64,000 nucleotides of DNA from Pseudarthrobacter polychromogenes (GCF_014644495.1 NZ_BMKU01000007.1:1-64000), one strand, 5' to 3'; positions 28,738-37,843 are shown, numbered from the stretch's first letter. The notes: generated by a model not told the origin, from the letters alone. Program-made: numbers and translations.

Positions 28738-29591
28738 CACCACAAGCGCACCCCACAGCGGACGCTGTGGAGGAGATACTCCTCGACGCGGGCCTTGGGC
28801 AGGACGCGGACCTGCGCCGGGCCCTCCTGGCCGTAGGTTCGTTGGCGGACCTGCCCGTGCCGGCTCCCACGGGACAGCTGGCTGCCCTGCTGGCCGGCGG
28901 TACCTGCAATGCAGCCGGGAAGGACGCCCAGGGCAGCGATATGGCACAGGGGAGCCCGGGCGACGAACTCGGGCGGCGCCGGCTGCGTGCACACCGGCCC
29001 ACCGTCGTCGGGCTGGCGCTGCTGGCGGGCATGGGAATGGGAGTTGGCACCGTGGCCGCCAGCTCCCCGGGCCCGGCCCATAGCGGCAGCCCCTCCGTGC
29101 AGCAGCTGCTTGAGGACTGGTCCCCGTCCTGGACCATCCGGACACCCCAGGCCGCCGCACCCGGACCACTCCAGGAGGGCAGCGGCGACGCTGCGCAGGA
29201 TGACGGCGGGCTGGCCGGCGGCCGCACCCCTGGCGGGGAACCGCCGGTGGCGCCGCAGCCCGCGGAGGAGTCCTGGCAAGCCACAGCCTTCCTGCTGCCC
29301 GGCCAGGGCTGGGAAGAACCCGGCGAAGTTCCAGCGGCCGGCGGACAGGACGGGACCACGGAACGGAAAGAGGCCGCAGAAGCCGATGCGGCAGCAGCGC
29401 CGGAACACACCGGTGGGCCGGATGCCGGGAACCGCAACGGGGGCACCCCGGACAACCCAGGACAACCGCCAGTCGATGCTCCCGGTGTGCCGGGAAAAGC
29501 CGGACAGGGACCGTCAGGGCAGGGAGCCGAGGCAGCCGCCGGAGAAAAACCCGTGCCCGGGGCCAAATGGAGGGAAAAGTTCGTCCGCTAG
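28734..29591 (+). CDS. putative membrane partner (anti-sigma-like) of the ECF sigma
   Basis: A 285-residue protein. An N-terminal cytoplasmic segment of about 80 residues is followed by one membrane helix (TVVGLALLAGMGMGVGTVAA). A long Gly/Pro/Ala/Glu-rich external tail extends from about residue 115 to the end and is probably disordered. There is no ZAS zinc-binding HxxxCxxC motif, so the anti-sigma role rests on topology and the 4-bp overlap with the sigma gene. It may instead be a surface protein that reports to the sigma factor. Confidence 0.7.
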   Translation: MTPQAHPTADAVEEILLDAGLGQDADLRRALLAVGSLADLPVPAPTGQLAALLAGGTCNAAGKDAQGSDMAQGSPGDELGRRRLRAHRPTVVGLALLAGMGMGVGTVAASSPGPAHSGSPSVQQLLEDWSPSWTIRTPQAAAPGPLQEGSGDAAQDDGGLAGGRTPGGEPPVAPQPAEESWQATAFLLPGQGWEEPGEVPAAGGQDGTTERKEAAEADAAAAPEHTGGPDAGNRNGGTPDNPGQPPVDAPGVPGKAGQGPSGQGAEAAAGEKPVPGAKWREKFVR

Positions 29592-29670
29592 CTTTACCGA
29601 CGTGAGAGGCTGGGGACGCTGCGCAGCGGGGTGCACGCTTGCCGCCGCTGCCTCCGCGTAGGCTGAACCC

Positions 29671-30096
29671 ATGGGCCACACTAACGATCCTGCAGTCATA
29701 GAACGCCTGATGCGCACCAAAGGACGCTGGGCCATTGTCGGCCTGAGCACCAACGAATGGCGCGCCGCCTTCGATACCTCGCTGTTCATCCGCGACCGGC
29801 TGGGCATGGAAATCATCCCCGTCAACCTGCCCGGCGACCCCGTCCACGGCGAACCCGGGTACGGCAGCCTCCTGGACATCCCGGCCGCCAAGCAGCCCAT
29901 CGACGTCGTGGACTGCTTTGTGAATTCCCAGAAAGTTGGGGCCGTCGTGGACCAGGCGATTGCGGTGGGCGCGAAAGCGGTGTGGATGCAGCTGGGGGTC
30001 GTCGATGAGGCGGCAGCCAAACGGGCCAAGGACGCGGGGCTGGACGTGGTGATGGACAGCTGTCCCGCGCAGCAGGCTTGGAAGTTCAATCTCTGA
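29671..30096 (+). CDS. CoA-binding domain protein (YccU-like)
   Basis: A 141-residue single Rossmann-like CoA-binding domain. RWAIVGLSTNEWRAAFDTSL starts it, then the strand-helix region IPVNLPGDPVHGEPGYGSLL and AVWMQLGVVDEAAAKRAKDA, with a late conserved Cys in VMDSCPAQQ. Family members bind CoA; their cellular role is not established. TAGGCT (29659-29664) ends 6 nt before ATG 29671, indicating a leaderless mRNA. Confidence 0.88.
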   Translation: MGHTNDPAVIERLMRTKGRWAIVGLSTNEWRAAFDTSLFIRDRLGMEIIPVNLPGDPVHGEPGYGSLLDIPAAKQPIDVVDCFVNSQKVGAVVDQAIAVGAKAVWMQLGVVDEAAAKRAKDAGLDVVMDSCPAQQAWKFNL

Positions 30097-30109
30097 GAGG
30101 CCCTCAGCC

Positions 30110-31138
30110 TTAGCTCTTCAGCAGCTCCGGATAGTGCCGCTCAGTGACATCCGGGTGCGCCCGCATCCTGCCTTTCAACATGTTCATTCCAAACGAGGCC
30201 AGCAGGGGGTTCGCCGGATCATCCGTGATTCCCCTCGCTGCAGCCTTCAGTTCCGGCGGCAGCGGCACCGGGTGGATGACCGCGTCGAGCCGTGGCGACC
30301 AGAAAAACGGAACGGAGTACCGGTCCACCCCCGGCGGCGGTGCCTGTACCCGGTGGATGGTGGCTGCCAGGTAGCCTTCCGTGGCCACCTCAAGCATTTC
30401 GCCGAGGTTCACCACCAGCGCCCCCGGGAGCGGCTCTACCTGAACCCACGCTGCCGCACCTGGCGGCAGGACTTCCAGCCCGCCCACATCGTCCTGGAGC
30501 AGCAGCGTGACGAATCCGTAGTCCGCGTGCGATCCCACGCCCTGGTCTCCAGCGGCCTCCACCACGCCGCCCACGTAGTGCACCAGCTTGCCCATCCATG
30601 CCGGTGACCCCTGGAACGGCTCGTCGAAGTAGTCCTCCGGAAGCTGCAGGGAAACGGCGATCCCCCTAAGCAGCTCCATCCCCACCGCAGACATCAGTTC
30701 AGCCCAGGCCATGGCCACGGGGCGAAGTTCGGGGAACGATTCATCAGGCCAGAGGTTGGGGCCCTGCAGCAGCCAGAACGGCTGGTCCTCCGGATAGTCC
30801 GTAACGGGCTGCCGCTCCGGCGAGTAGTCGATCTGCTCCCGCGCGTCTGCCTTTCCCTGGGTGACCTCGGTGCCCATCCGGGTGTAGCCGCGGAAGTGCG
30901 GTGAAAGCCGGTTGTCCAGCTTCAGGCGCTCCTCGAGCGGAAGGCTGAAGAACCGCCTGATGGTGTCCAGAAGCTGTTCCGGTTGTCCGGGGGCCGCGCC
31001 GTAGCCGGTGATCTGGAAGAAGCCCACATTGTGGGTGGCGTACCGCAGCTGCCCGATGAAATCCGGGCTGAAGGACCCGTCGGCCTGCCGCGCCGTGCCC
31101 AGGTCCAGAACAGGTATCAGCCCCTGATCGCGTGCCAT
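30110..31138 (-). CDS. 2-oxoglutarate/Fe(II)-dependent oxygenase, IPNS-like
   Basis: A 342-residue member of the isopenicillin-N-synthase-like dioxygenases. DIOX_N is at about residues 5-120 (VLDLGTARQADGSFSPDF, GFFQITGYGAAPG). The Fe-binding HxD is in GVGSHADYGFVTLLLQDD, the distal His in TIHRVQAPPPGVDRYSVPFF, and RYSVPFF carries the 2-oxoglutarate-binding Arg-x-Ser. The substrate is unknown; no biosynthetic cluster surrounds it. It diverges from the MmcQ-like gene. Confidence 0.9.
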   Translation of the reverse strand: MARDQGLIPVLDLGTARQADGSFSPDFIGQLRYATHNVGFFQITGYGAAPGQPEQLLDTIRRFFSLPLEERLKLDNRLSPHFRGYTRMGTEVTQGKADAREQIDYSPERQPVTDYPEDQPFWLLQGPNLWPDESFPELRPVAMAWAELMSAVGMELLRGIAVSLQLPEDYFDEPFQGSPAWMGKLVHYVGGVVEAAGDQGVGSHADYGFVTLLLQDDVGGLEVLPPGAAAWVQVEPLPGALVVNLGEMLEVATEGYLAATIHRVQAPPPGVDRYSVPFFWSPRLDAVIHPVPLPPELKAAARGITDDPANPLLASFGMNMLKGRMRAHPDVTERHYPELLKS

Positions 31139-31183
31139 CCTCGCAGACTAGCACCGGACGCGTTGGCTTTATAGGCTTCCTGG

Positions 31184-31600
31184 ATGGACCCCGACGCACT
31201 GCGGAAAGTTTGCCTCTCATTCCCCGGCGCCTACGAGGATTACCCCTTCGGGCCGGAGACCGCTGTCTTCAAGGTGCGCGCCTCCAGTGCCGGCGGTTCC
31301 CCCACGCAGGGCAAGGTCTTTGCCCTGTCGTCGATGAGCCCGGACGGATACGTGAACCTCAAGTGCGAGCCGGGCCTGGCGGTACAGCTCCGCGCCGCGC
31401 ACCCTGAAATTTCCGGGGCCTGGCACATGAACAAGACCCACTGGAACGGTGTGCGGCTTGATGGGACGCTTCCTGACGACATGGTCAGGGACATGGTGGA
31501 GGACTCCTACGACCTCGTGGTGGCAGGCCTGACCAGGAAACAGCAGGAGCAGCTGGGGTGGGCCCGGCTGAGCGGATCGGCGGGTAGGGAACGTGCCTGA
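31184..31600 (+). CDS. MmcQ/YjbR family protein
   Basis: A 138-residue protein. PDALRKVCLSFPGAYEDYPF, VFKV, VNLKCEPGLAVQLRAAHPEI and HMNKTHWNGVRLDGTLPDDM are the typical YjbR/CyaY-like fold signature. The fold resembles a DNA-binding double-wing, but no function is established. TAGGCT (31172-31177) ends 6 nt before ATG 31184 (leaderless type). It overlaps the next gene by 8 bp and heads a three-gene operon. Confidence 0.88.
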   Translation: MDPDALRKVCLSFPGAYEDYPFGPETAVFKVRASSAGGSPTQGKVFALSSMSPDGYVNLKCEPGLAVQLRAAHPEISGAWHMNKTHWNGVRLDGTLPDDMVRDMVEDSYDLVVAGLTRKQQEQLGWARLSGSAGRERA

Positions 31601-32147
31601 GAAAAGGCTGGCTGGGGGCGGGCTCAACTATCCTGGGATTGGCAGCACCCAGCGCGGCACCGCCCCTGCGGGCTATCCGCGGGTCCTGGAGGAAGCCTTT
31701 CTGGGCTGCGGCATGGCGGTGTACCAGCGGGTTGCCGCCGGCATCCTGGGTTGGGAACTGCAGCGGCGGGCGGGGCTCCGCGTCCGTGCCGATTCACCCG
31801 TGGCGGCACCGGGGGTGCGGGTGGTCAGCGGCTTCGGTGCCGGGCCTTTCCGGCTGAACGCTCCGTGCCAGGTGGTGTGGGTCCGGGAGCCTGCGCCCGG
31901 GGAGATGCCGCAGTCAGCTGGCTTTGGCTACGGAACGCTGCCCGGGCATCCCGCGCGGGGCGAGGAATCCATTGAAGTGGAGATCAACGGGCGTGGAGAG
32001 GTGTTCCTACGAATCCGGGCTTTCAGCAAACCAGCCAACTGGTTCTACGCTGCCGGCGGACTGGTCACCCGCGCTGCACAGCGCCACGTGACGTCCCGGT
32101 ACATTGAAGGGGCACGCACTCTCGCCTCGGAAGGAATGCCCCCGTGA
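31593..32147 (+). CDS. DUF1990 family protein
   Basis: A 184-residue protein starting at GTG 31593 inside the MmcQ gene. LNYPGIGSTQRGTAPAGYPR, GAGPFRLNAPCQVVWV, FGYGTLPGHPARGEESIEVE and ITRAAQ-type C-terminus match DUF1990, a family of unknown function common in actinobacteria and plants. It overlaps the following monooxygenase start (GTGA), so the three genes are translationally coupled. Confidence 0.85.
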   Translation: MPEKRLAGGGLNYPGIGSTQRGTAPAGYPRVLEEAFLGCGMAVYQRVAAGILGWELQRRAGLRVRADSPVAAPGVRVVSGFGAGPFRLNAPCQVVWVREPAPGEMPQSAGFGYGTLPGHPARGEESIEVEINGRGEVFLRIRAFSKPANWFYAAGGLVTRAAQRHVTSRYIEGARTLASEGMPP

Positions 32148-32461
32148 TCTTCATTGTCGTCAAGTTCAAGGTCAAGCCCGACTGGTCGGAGCGCTGGCTC
32201 GACCTGGTGGCCGACTTTACCCGGGCCACGCGGCAGGAACCGGGAAACCTGTGGTTCGACTGGTCCCGCAGCGTGGACGACCCCAACGAGTTCGTCCTGG
32301 TGGAAGCCTTCAAGGACGACGCCGCCGGCGACCACGTCAACAGCCCCCACTTCAAGCAGGCCATGGCAGACATGCCGCAGGCCCTGGCCGAAACCCCCAG
32401 GATCATCAGCCGCCAGCTCGACGGCGAAGGCTGGGACCGGATGGGCGAACTCACCATCTGA
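32144..32461 (+). CDS. antibiotic-biosynthesis-monooxygenase-fold protein (YgiN-like)
   Basis: A 105-residue ABM-domain protein: IFIVVKFKVKPDWSERWLDL, RQEPGNLWFDWSRSVDDPNE, FVLVEAFKDDAAGDHVNSPH. The ferredoxin-like dimeric barrel is shared with quinol monooxygenases and heme-degrading enzymes. Here a YgiN-like quinol or small-aromatic role is most likely but unproven. GTG 32144 overlaps the DUF1990 stop by 4 bp. Palindromic element A begins 5 bp past its stop and may terminate the operon. Confidence 0.85.
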   Translation: MIFIVVKFKVKPDWSERWLDLVADFTRATRQEPGNLWFDWSRSVDDPNEFVLVEAFKDDAAGDHVNSPHFKQAMADMPQALAETPRIISRQLDGEGWDRMGELTI

Positions 32462-32465
32462 CCCC

Positions 32466-32525
32466 ATCGATTGCTCCGTACCTGCCGTTTTGGCCCTCCT
32501 AAACGCCAGATACGGAGCAGTCGAT
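32466..32525. repeat. palindromic element A
   Basis: Arms 32466-32490 and 32501-32525 match in 22 of 25 positions, ending ATCGA(T/C)TGCTCCGTA. The loop is 10 nt. It lies between the ABM gene stop and the DUF503 start, whose -10 box TAGCAT shares its final T. It shares arm ends with elements B and C. Confidence 0.85.
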
Positions 32526-32536
32526 AGCATGAAGGC

Positions 32537-32830
32537 ATGTGGATCGGCTGGATCGAATTCGACATCCTCCTGGGCGACGTCCAAAGCCTCAAGGAAAAGC
32601 GCTCGGTCATCAGGCCGCTTCTCGCCGAGATCAGGCGGCGCTTCGACGTCTCCGTTGCCGAGGTGGGGGACCACGAGCAATACCGGCGCTCGCAGGTGGG
32701 CGCGGGCCTGGTCGCGGCCGACCGCGCCCACCTCATTGAGGTGCTGGACGCCGTCGAACGCTTTGTGGCAGCCCGGCCGGAGTTCGAACTGCTCAGTGCC
32801 CGGCAGCGTGACCACCACAGCGAGGACTAA
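32537..32830 (+). CDS. DUF503 domain protein (YlxP-like)
   Basis: A 97-residue protein: IGWIEFDILLGDVQSLKEKR, SVIRPLLAEIRRRFDVSVAE, VGDHEQYRRSQVGAGLVAAD. It matches the DUF503/YlxP family, small ferredoxin-like proteins often found near rbfA; B. subtilis YlxP is linked to ribosome maturation. Here it stands alone. TAGCAT (32525-32530) ends 6 nt before ATG 32537, a leaderless pattern overlapping the end of palindrome A. Confidence 0.9.
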   Translation: MWIGWIEFDILLGDVQSLKEKRSVIRPLLAEIRRRFDVSVAEVGDHEQYRRSQVGAGLVAADRAHLIEVLDAVERFVAARPEFELLSARQRDHHSED

Positions 32831-32833
32831 TCC

Positions 32834-32895
32834 CATCGACTGCTGAGTATTTGCCGTTTTCACGCGCGAAAACGACAAGTACTCAGCAGTCGATG
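32834..32895. repeat. palindromic element B
   Basis: Arms 32834-32860 and 32869-32895 match in 25 of 27 positions, with an 8-nt GC-rich loop. The outer ends CATCGACTGCTGAGTA / TACTCAGCAGTCGATG are those of elements A and C, except that GAG replaces CCG on one arm and CTC replaces CGG on the other. Pairing is thus kept. It starts 3 bp past the DUF503 stop. Confidence 0.87.
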
Positions 32896-32947
32896 AGGGG
32901 TGTGGATAACTTCTGCGGCCTTTCCCCGATTCTGGTCTCATGGACCG

Positions 32948-33889
32948 ATGAAGACGCCCCGCCCGTTGCCGGACGAACTCCGGACCGGCCCCTTCACCCT
33001 TGCAGATGCGGCGCTCGCAGGAGTATCCGCGCGGCGCTGGCGTCACGGGTCGTTGGTGCGCCATGGCAGGGGCATCCGCATGGAACGCACGACGGCGGCG
33101 CTCCCCCTGAGTGCCAGGGTGCGGCCTTTCATCGAAGTCAACGGGCGATGCGCCGCATCGCATGCCACCGCCGCGGAGCTCCATGGCCTGCCGCAGCGGC
33201 GGCAGAACGAAGGCCTCGAGGTCTACCACCTCATCCGCCCCGAAGGCGCAGCGCATCTGGCGCGCCCGCACGTCATCGTCCACCGGATGAAGCTCTTCGA
33301 GGACGAGGTGATGATGATGGGCGGACTCCCCGTCACCACCCCTGAGCGCACCTGGCTGGACATGGCGGAGATGTTGTCCGTGGATGAAATTGTGGCCATG
33401 GGGGACAGCTGTGTCCGCGTACCCAGGCTGGAGCTTGAGGGCCGGGACATGCCGTTGTGTTCCATCGGCGATCTTCAGCTCATGATCAACCGGCACAAAG
33501 GCAAACGCGGACTCCGCAAGGCCAAAGAGGCCATGGAGCTCATCCGGGTGGGCTCGGACTCGCCCCAGGAAACCCTGCTGCGGCTGGCCTTGGTCCGGGC
33601 AGGCATGCCCGAACCTGAGCTGAACGTCGCCATCATCGACAGCACCGGCCAACGGCACCACGAGCCGGACCTCTCCTACCGCAAGTACCGGATCGGGATC
33701 GAATACGAGGGTGAACACCACGGTGAAGAGGGACAGATCCTGCGGGACATTGCCCGCTCGGAGCGCTACACCGCCCTGGGCTGGACCGAAGTCCGGATAT
33801 CCAAACGCCATATGCTCAACGACGCCAAGTCTGCTGTCATGAAGGTGCGCAGTGCGCTTGTCCAGGCCGGCTGGCGTCGAGGCGATTAA
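32948..33889 (+). CDS. AbiEi-like protein with PD-(D/E)XK (DUF559/Vsr-like) C-terminus
   Basis: A 313-residue protein. The N-terminus looks like a type IV antitoxin AbiEi HTH (TLADAALAGVSARRWRHGSL, RHGRGIRM), then FIEVNGRCAASHATAAELHG and LPVTTPERTWLDMAEML as in many actinobacterial members. The C-terminus carries a nuclease-like core, EPDLSYRKYRIGIEYEGEHH and RYTALGWTEVRISKRHML, with Asp and Glu residues in PD-(D/E)XK positions. No AbiEii toxin lies beside it. Palindromes B and C flank it closely. Toxin/antitoxin or nuclease function is inferred. Confidence 0.8.
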   Translation: MKTPRPLPDELRTGPFTLADAALAGVSARRWRHGSLVRHGRGIRMERTTAALPLSARVRPFIEVNGRCAASHATAAELHGLPQRRQNEGLEVYHLIRPEGAAHLARPHVIVHRMKLFEDEVMMMGGLPVTTPERTWLDMAEMLSVDEIVAMGDSCVRVPRLELEGRDMPLCSIGDLQLMINRHKGKRGLRKAKEAMELIRVGSDSPQETLLRLALVRAGMPEPELNVAIIDSTGQRHHEPDLSYRKYRIGIEYEGEHHGEEGQILRDIARSERYTALGWTEVRISKRHMLNDAKSAVMKVRSALVQAGWRRGD

Positions 33890-33892
33890 GAA

Positions 33893-33948
33893 CGATTGCT
33901 CCGTAACTGTCGTTCTGAGGGTTCAAAACGACAATTACGGAGCAATCG
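33893..33948. repeat. palindromic element C
   Basis: Arms 33893-33914 and 33927-33948 match in 21 of 22 positions; the loop is 12 nt. The outer CGATTGCTCCGTA / TACGGAGCAATCG is the same as in element A. It starts 3 bp past the AbiEi-like stop and ends 14 bp before the convergent purL stop, so it could terminate both. Confidence 0.87.
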
Positions 33949-33962
33949 ATGGGTGGGGTGGC

Positions 33963-36272
33963 CTAGCCGAAGTACTTCGGCAGGGTCCCTTCGTGGGCTT
34001 GGCGGAGGGCGTCCAGGGGCAGCGACTCCACGCCGTTGATCTCCAGGGTGCCGCTGGCCGCATCCACCACGCCGATGCGCGTGTGGGCGAAGCCGCGGGC
34101 GGTGCACATGTCCGTGAAGCGGACTTCCTCGGAGCGCGGGACACCCACAACGGCGCGGCCCTGCGACTCGGAGAAGAGCGCCGTGAACAAGTCCACGCCG
34201 TCCCGGTCCAGGACATCCTGCAGCGCGATGCGGGCACCTACGCCGTAGCGCAGCGCGGATTCCACCAGGCCTGCCGCGAGGCCGCCTTCGGACAGGTCGT
34301 GCGCGGAGTCGATCATGCCGTCGCGGGATGCGTTGATCAGGATCTCGCCCAGCGCGCGTTCGGCCTCAAGGTCAACCTTGGGCGGCTGTCCGCCCAGGTG
34401 GCCGCGCATGTTCGCCCACTCGGAGCCGTCCAGCTCGGCGCCCGTGGTGCCCAGCAGGTAGATGGCTTGGCCGTCTTCACGCCAACCCGACGGCGTACGG
34501 CGGGCAACGTCGTCGAGCTTGCCCAGGACCGCCACCACGGGGGAGGGGTGGATGGGCGTGGTGCCCGTCTGGTTGTACAGGGAGACGTTGCCGCCGGTGA
34601 CCGGGATGCCCAGCACCATGCACGCGTCGGACAGGCCGCGGATGGCCTCGGCGAGCTGCCACATGACGTCCGGATCCTCGGGGGAACCGAAGTTCAGGCA
34701 GTCGCTGACTGCCATGGGTACGGCGCCCGATGTGGCCACGTTGCGGTACGCCTCGGCCAGGGCCAGCTGCGCGCCGTGGTACGGATCGAGGTAGGTGTAG
34801 CGGCCGTTGGCGTCGGTGGCGAGGGCCACGCCCAGGCCGGTTTCCTCGTCGACGCGGACCACGCCGGCGTCATCAGGGAAGGCCATGGCCGTGTTGCCGC
34901 CCACGTAGCGGTCGTACTGGTTGGTGATCCAGTCCTTGGAGCACATGTTCGGCGAGGCCACCAGCTCGGTCACGGCCTTGGCCAGTTCGGCCGGGGCAGC
35001 GGGCCGGCCCGCGTCCTGCACTGAGCCGGTGAAGGTGTCAGCCTGCACGCTGTCCTGCCACTCGGGGCGGGCGTACGGGCGGTCGTAGACCGGTCCGTCG
35101 TGTGCCACGGTGCGGGGATCGACATCGACGATCACCTCGCCTTCCCAGGTGATGATCAGGCGGCCGGTGTCGGTCACTTCGCCGAGCCAGGAATACTCCA
35201 CGGCCCACTTGTCCATAACGGCCTCGAACGCCTTGACGTTCTCCGGCGTGACCACGGCCATCATGCGTTCCTGCGACTCGGACATCAGGATCTCGCCCGG
35301 GGTCAGGGTGGGGTCGCGCAGCAGGACGGACGTCAGCTCAACCTGCATGCCGCCGTCGCCGTTGGAGGCCAGCTCGGACGTGGCGCAGGAAATGCCGGCG
35401 GCGCCCAGGTCCTGGATGCCTTCCACGAGGGAACCCTTGAACAGTTCAAGGCAGCACTCGATGAGGACCTTTTCAGCGAAGGGGTCGCCCACCTGCACCG
35501 CTGGGCGCTTGGACGGTTTGGTGTCGTCGAAGGACTCGGAGGCCAGCACGGAGGCGCCGCCGATGCCGTCGCCGCCGGTGCGGGCACCGAAGAGGACAAC
35601 CTTGTTGCCCTTGCCGGATGCGTTGGCCAGGCGGATGTCCTCGTGCCGCATGACGCCCACGGCCAGCGCGTTGACCAGCGGGTTGCCCTGGTACACGGAG
35701 TCGAACACCATTTCGCCGCCGATGTTGGGCAGGCCCAGGGAGTTGCCGTAGCCGCCGATGCCTGCGACCGCGCCGTGCATGACGCGCGCGGTGTCCGGGT
35801 GGTCGATGGCGCCGAAGCGCAGCGGGTCCATCACGGCAACGGGGCGGGCGCCCATGGAGATGATGTCGCGGACAATGCCGCCGATGCCGGTCGCGGCGCC
35901 CTGGTAGGGCTCAACGAACGACGGCGAGTTGTGCGATTCGATCTTGAAGGTTACGGCCCAGCCGTCCCCAAGGTTGGTCACGCCGGCGTTTTCGCCGATG
36001 CCCACCAGCATGTCCTTCTTCATTTCCTCGGTGACCTTCTGGCCGAACTGGCGCAGGTGGTTCTTGGAGGACTTGTAGGAGCAGTGCTCGCTCCACATCA
36101 CGGAGTACATGGCCAGTTCGGCGCCGGTGGGGCGGCGGCCCAGGACCTTGACGACCTCGTCGAACTCGTTCTGCTTCAGGCCCAGTTCGGCCCAGGGGAG
36201 TTCGACGTCCGGGGTCTTGGCCGCGTTTTCGACCGTGTCGATGTTGAACTTCTTGGTGGTTTCCGTGGTCAC
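33963..36272 (-). CDS. purL: phosphoribosylformylglycinamidine synthase subunit II
   Basis: A 769-residue small-type PurL, the ATP-binding synthetase of the PurSQL complex that makes FGAM in purine synthesis. Signatures include [57 protein letters not shown], and the late [20 protein letters not shown]. The start GTG 36272 overlaps the purQ stop by 4 bp (GTGA). The length fits Gram-positive PurL, which lacks the fused amidotransferase. Confidence 0.97.
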   Translation of the reverse strand: MTTETTKKFNIDTVENAAKTPDVELPWAELGLKQNEFDEVVKVLGRRPTGAELAMYSVMWSEHCSYKSSKNHLRQFGQKVTEEMKKDMLVGIGENAGVTNLGDGWAVTFKIESHNSPSFVEPYQGAATGIGGIVRDIISMGARPVAVMDPLRFGAIDHPDTARVMHGAVAGIGGYGNSLGLPNIGGEMVFDSVYQGNPLVNALAVGVMRHEDIRLANASGKGNKVVLFGARTGGDGIGGASVLASESFDDTKPSKRPAVQVGDPFAEKVLIECCLELFKGSLVEGIQDLGAAGISCATSELASNGDGGMQVELTSVLLRDPTLTPGEILMSESQERMMAVVTPENVKAFEAVMDKWAVEYSWLGEVTDTGRLIITWEGEVIVDVDPRTVAHDGPVYDRPYARPEWQDSVQADTFTGSVQDAGRPAAPAELAKAVTELVASPNMCSKDWITNQYDRYVGGNTAMAFPDDAGVVRVDEETGLGVALATDANGRYTYLDPYHGAQLALAEAYRNVATSGAVPMAVSDCLNFGSPEDPDVMWQLAEAIRGLSDACMVLGIPVTGGNVSLYNQTGTTPIHPSPVVAVLGKLDDVARRTPSGWREDGQAIYLLGTTGAELDGSEWANMRGHLGGQPPKVDLEAERALGEILINASRDGMIDSAHDLSEGGLAAGLVESALRYGVGARIALQDVLDRDGVDLFTALFSESQGRAVVGVPRSEEVRFTDMCTARGFAHTRIGVVDAASGTLEINGVESLPLDALRQAHEGTLPKYFG

Positions 36273-37057
36273 TTGGCGCCTCCCACAATCTTGTTCAGGA
36301 CGGAGGTGAAGAATCCCAGGCCGTCGGTGCCGGACCCGGCGATACCCGTCTCCCGGGACACAACAGTCTCGGGGCCGAAGCCAACTTCCACCGCGTGCTC
36401 GGGGTGCGGCATGAGGCCCACCACGTTGCCGGCTGCGTTGGAAATGCCGGCGATGTCCCGGCGGGAGCCGTTCGGGTTGAAGCCAACGTAGCGGAACACC
36501 ACGCGCCCCTCGGCCTCAAGGGCGTCCAGGGTTTTGTCGTCGGCGATGTACTGGCCGTCCTGGTTTTTCAGCGGGATGGTGATCTCCTGGCCCGCTTCGT
36601 AGTCCAGGGTCCAGGCGGTGTTGCTGTTCTCGACGCGCAGGACCTGGTCCCGGCACATGAACTTCAGGTGGTCGTTCTTGATCATCGAGCCGGGCAGCAG
36701 GTGTGACTCGGTGAGGATCTGGAAGCCGTTGCAGATACCGAGCACCGGCAGCTTGGCGTCGGAGTTGGCGGCGTCGATGATCCTGGACATCAGCGGCGCG
36801 AAGCGTGCAATGGCGCCGGCGCGGAGGTAGTCACCGTAGGAGAACCCGCCGGGAATAACGACCGCGTCAACGTCACCGAGTTCGGTGTCGGCGTGCCAGA
36901 GTTCGACGGCGGTGCCGCCTGCGAGGCGGACGGCGCGTGCGGCGTCGCGGTCATCAAGGGTGCCGGGGAACGTGACGACGCCGATCCTGGCGCCGGTGAG
37001 CCTGCTGGCGCCGGAAGCGTCGCCGGGGGCTTCTCCGATGAGGGGGAGCTCAGTCAT
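36269..37057 (-). CDS. purQ: phosphoribosylformylglycinamidine synthase subunit I (glutaminase)
   Basis: A 262-residue class I glutamine amidotransferase. The nucleophile Cys is in [20 protein letters not shown], the oxyanion region in [20 protein letters not shown], and the His/Glu near [18 protein letters not shown]. The N-terminal about 20 residues before [19 protein letters not shown] are an extension beyond typical PurQ. The start ATG 37057 follows purS by one base, and its stop overlaps purL. Confidence 0.96.
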   Translation of the reverse strand: MTELPLIGEAPGDASGASRLTGARIGVVTFPGTLDDRDAARAVRLAGGTAVELWHADTELGDVDAVVIPGGFSYGDYLRAGAIARFAPLMSRIIDAANSDAKLPVLGICNGFQILTESHLLPGSMIKNDHLKFMCRDQVLRVENSNTAWTLDYEAGQEITIPLKNQDGQYIADDKTLDALEAEGRVVFRYVGFNPNGSRRDIAGISNAAGNVVGLMPHPEHAVEVGFGPETVVSRETGIAGSGTDGLGFFTSVLNKIVGGAK

Positions 37058-37058
37058 G

Positions 37059-37310
37059 TCAGGCCTCGACGACCTCGACGTTGACGACGTCCTCGATCAC
37101 GGGGTTGGACAGGAGGGTTTCCGCGGCGTCGCGGGCCTGGGCCAGGATTTCCTCGGTCACCTCGCCGTCGACCGTCAGTTCGAAACGCTTGCCCTGGCGG
37201 ACAGAGCTGAAGCTGGTGAAGCCCAGGCGGGGGAGAGCGCCGACGATCGCCTTCCCCTGCGGGTCCAGAATCTCGGGCTTGGGCATGACGTCAACAACGA
37301 TCCGGGGCAT
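37059..37310 (-). CDS. purS: phosphoribosylformylglycinamidine synthase subunit PurS
   Basis: An 83-residue small subunit bridging PurQ and Pur[41 protein letters not shown] and [16 protein letters not shown] match PurS over its full length. ATG 37310 was chosen because AGGAG lies 7 nt upstream. It heads the purSQL operon. The 294-bp region upstream must hold its promoter; no PurR-like box was recognised there. Confidence 0.95.
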   Translation of the reverse strand: MPRIVVDVMPKPEILDPQGKAIVGALPRLGFTSFSSVRQGKRFELTVDGEVTEEILAQARDAAETLLSNPVIEDVVNVEVVEA

Positions 37311-37604
37311 CCGGTAACTCCTGTGCGTGAGCTTGGGTAAGGGCGCAGCGGAGTGGTGCCGTCTCACGCCGTTCCGGGTCCGGGGCACGTTGTGTTAGAC
37401 AGTGACGTCAGGCCGTGAGTTCAGACAATGAGGACGGGCGCTCCGCGAGCTTGCTCGTCCATTCTACCGGCCGAAGGGCCACAGCCTGTATTCGGCCGGT
37501 TCGGGCAGGACGACCGCGGGCAGCCTGCTTGCCGGACGGGTGGTGGCAGCGGTTTCCGGCTTGGTGCTGTGGAGTTGGACGGGCTGCGTCACTAGGATTG
37601 TTGG

Positions 37605-37790
37605 ATGGCTGAAAATTCGAAATCCGTACTGTTGCCCGTGGTCGCTGCAGCAGTGTTCGCAGGACTGGGCCGGATGGTGTTCCAAAAGATTAAGGCCGAC
37701 CGTTTCGCCCGGGAGAACAGGGTGGCGGGGCCGGTGGATGAGAAGACCCGGCAGTGGATCAGCGACGTGGTGCGTACGCCGCGCCAGTAG
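37605..37790 (+). CDS. small membrane-associated protein
   Basis: A 61-residue protein with one N-terminal hydrophobic segment (SVLLPVVAAAVFAGLGRMVF) and a basic, then acidic C-terminus (KADRFARENRVAGPVDEKTR). The family is unrecognised. A terminator directly downstream (37817-37843) supports its being a real transcription unit. It diverges from purS across 294 bp. Confidence 0.6.
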   Translation: MAENSKSVLLPVVAAAVFAGLGRMVFQKIKADRFARENRVAGPVDEKTRQWISDVVRTPRQ

Positions 37791-37816
37791 CGGCGGAGCG
37801 TATCCCCCTGGTTCCG

Positions 37817-37843
37817 AGGGCGTCCTTCAGGGCGCCCTTTTTT
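37817..37843 (+). terminator. rho-independent terminator
   Basis: A short hairpin AGGGCGTCC-TTCA-GGGCGCCCT (one mismatch) is followed directly by TTTTTT at 37838-37843, 26 bp past the small membrane protein stop. Confidence 0.85.

Noticed and set aside
32045..33811. 588-codon minus-strand frame across four genes and palindromes A and B
   Set aside because: It crosses several real genes of the opposite strand and two hairpins; the product has no recognisable motif.
35100..36491. 463-codon plus-strand frame across purL/purQ
   Set aside because: Antisense to two well-identified pur genes; composition is His/Asp/Gly-rich as expected of a shadow.
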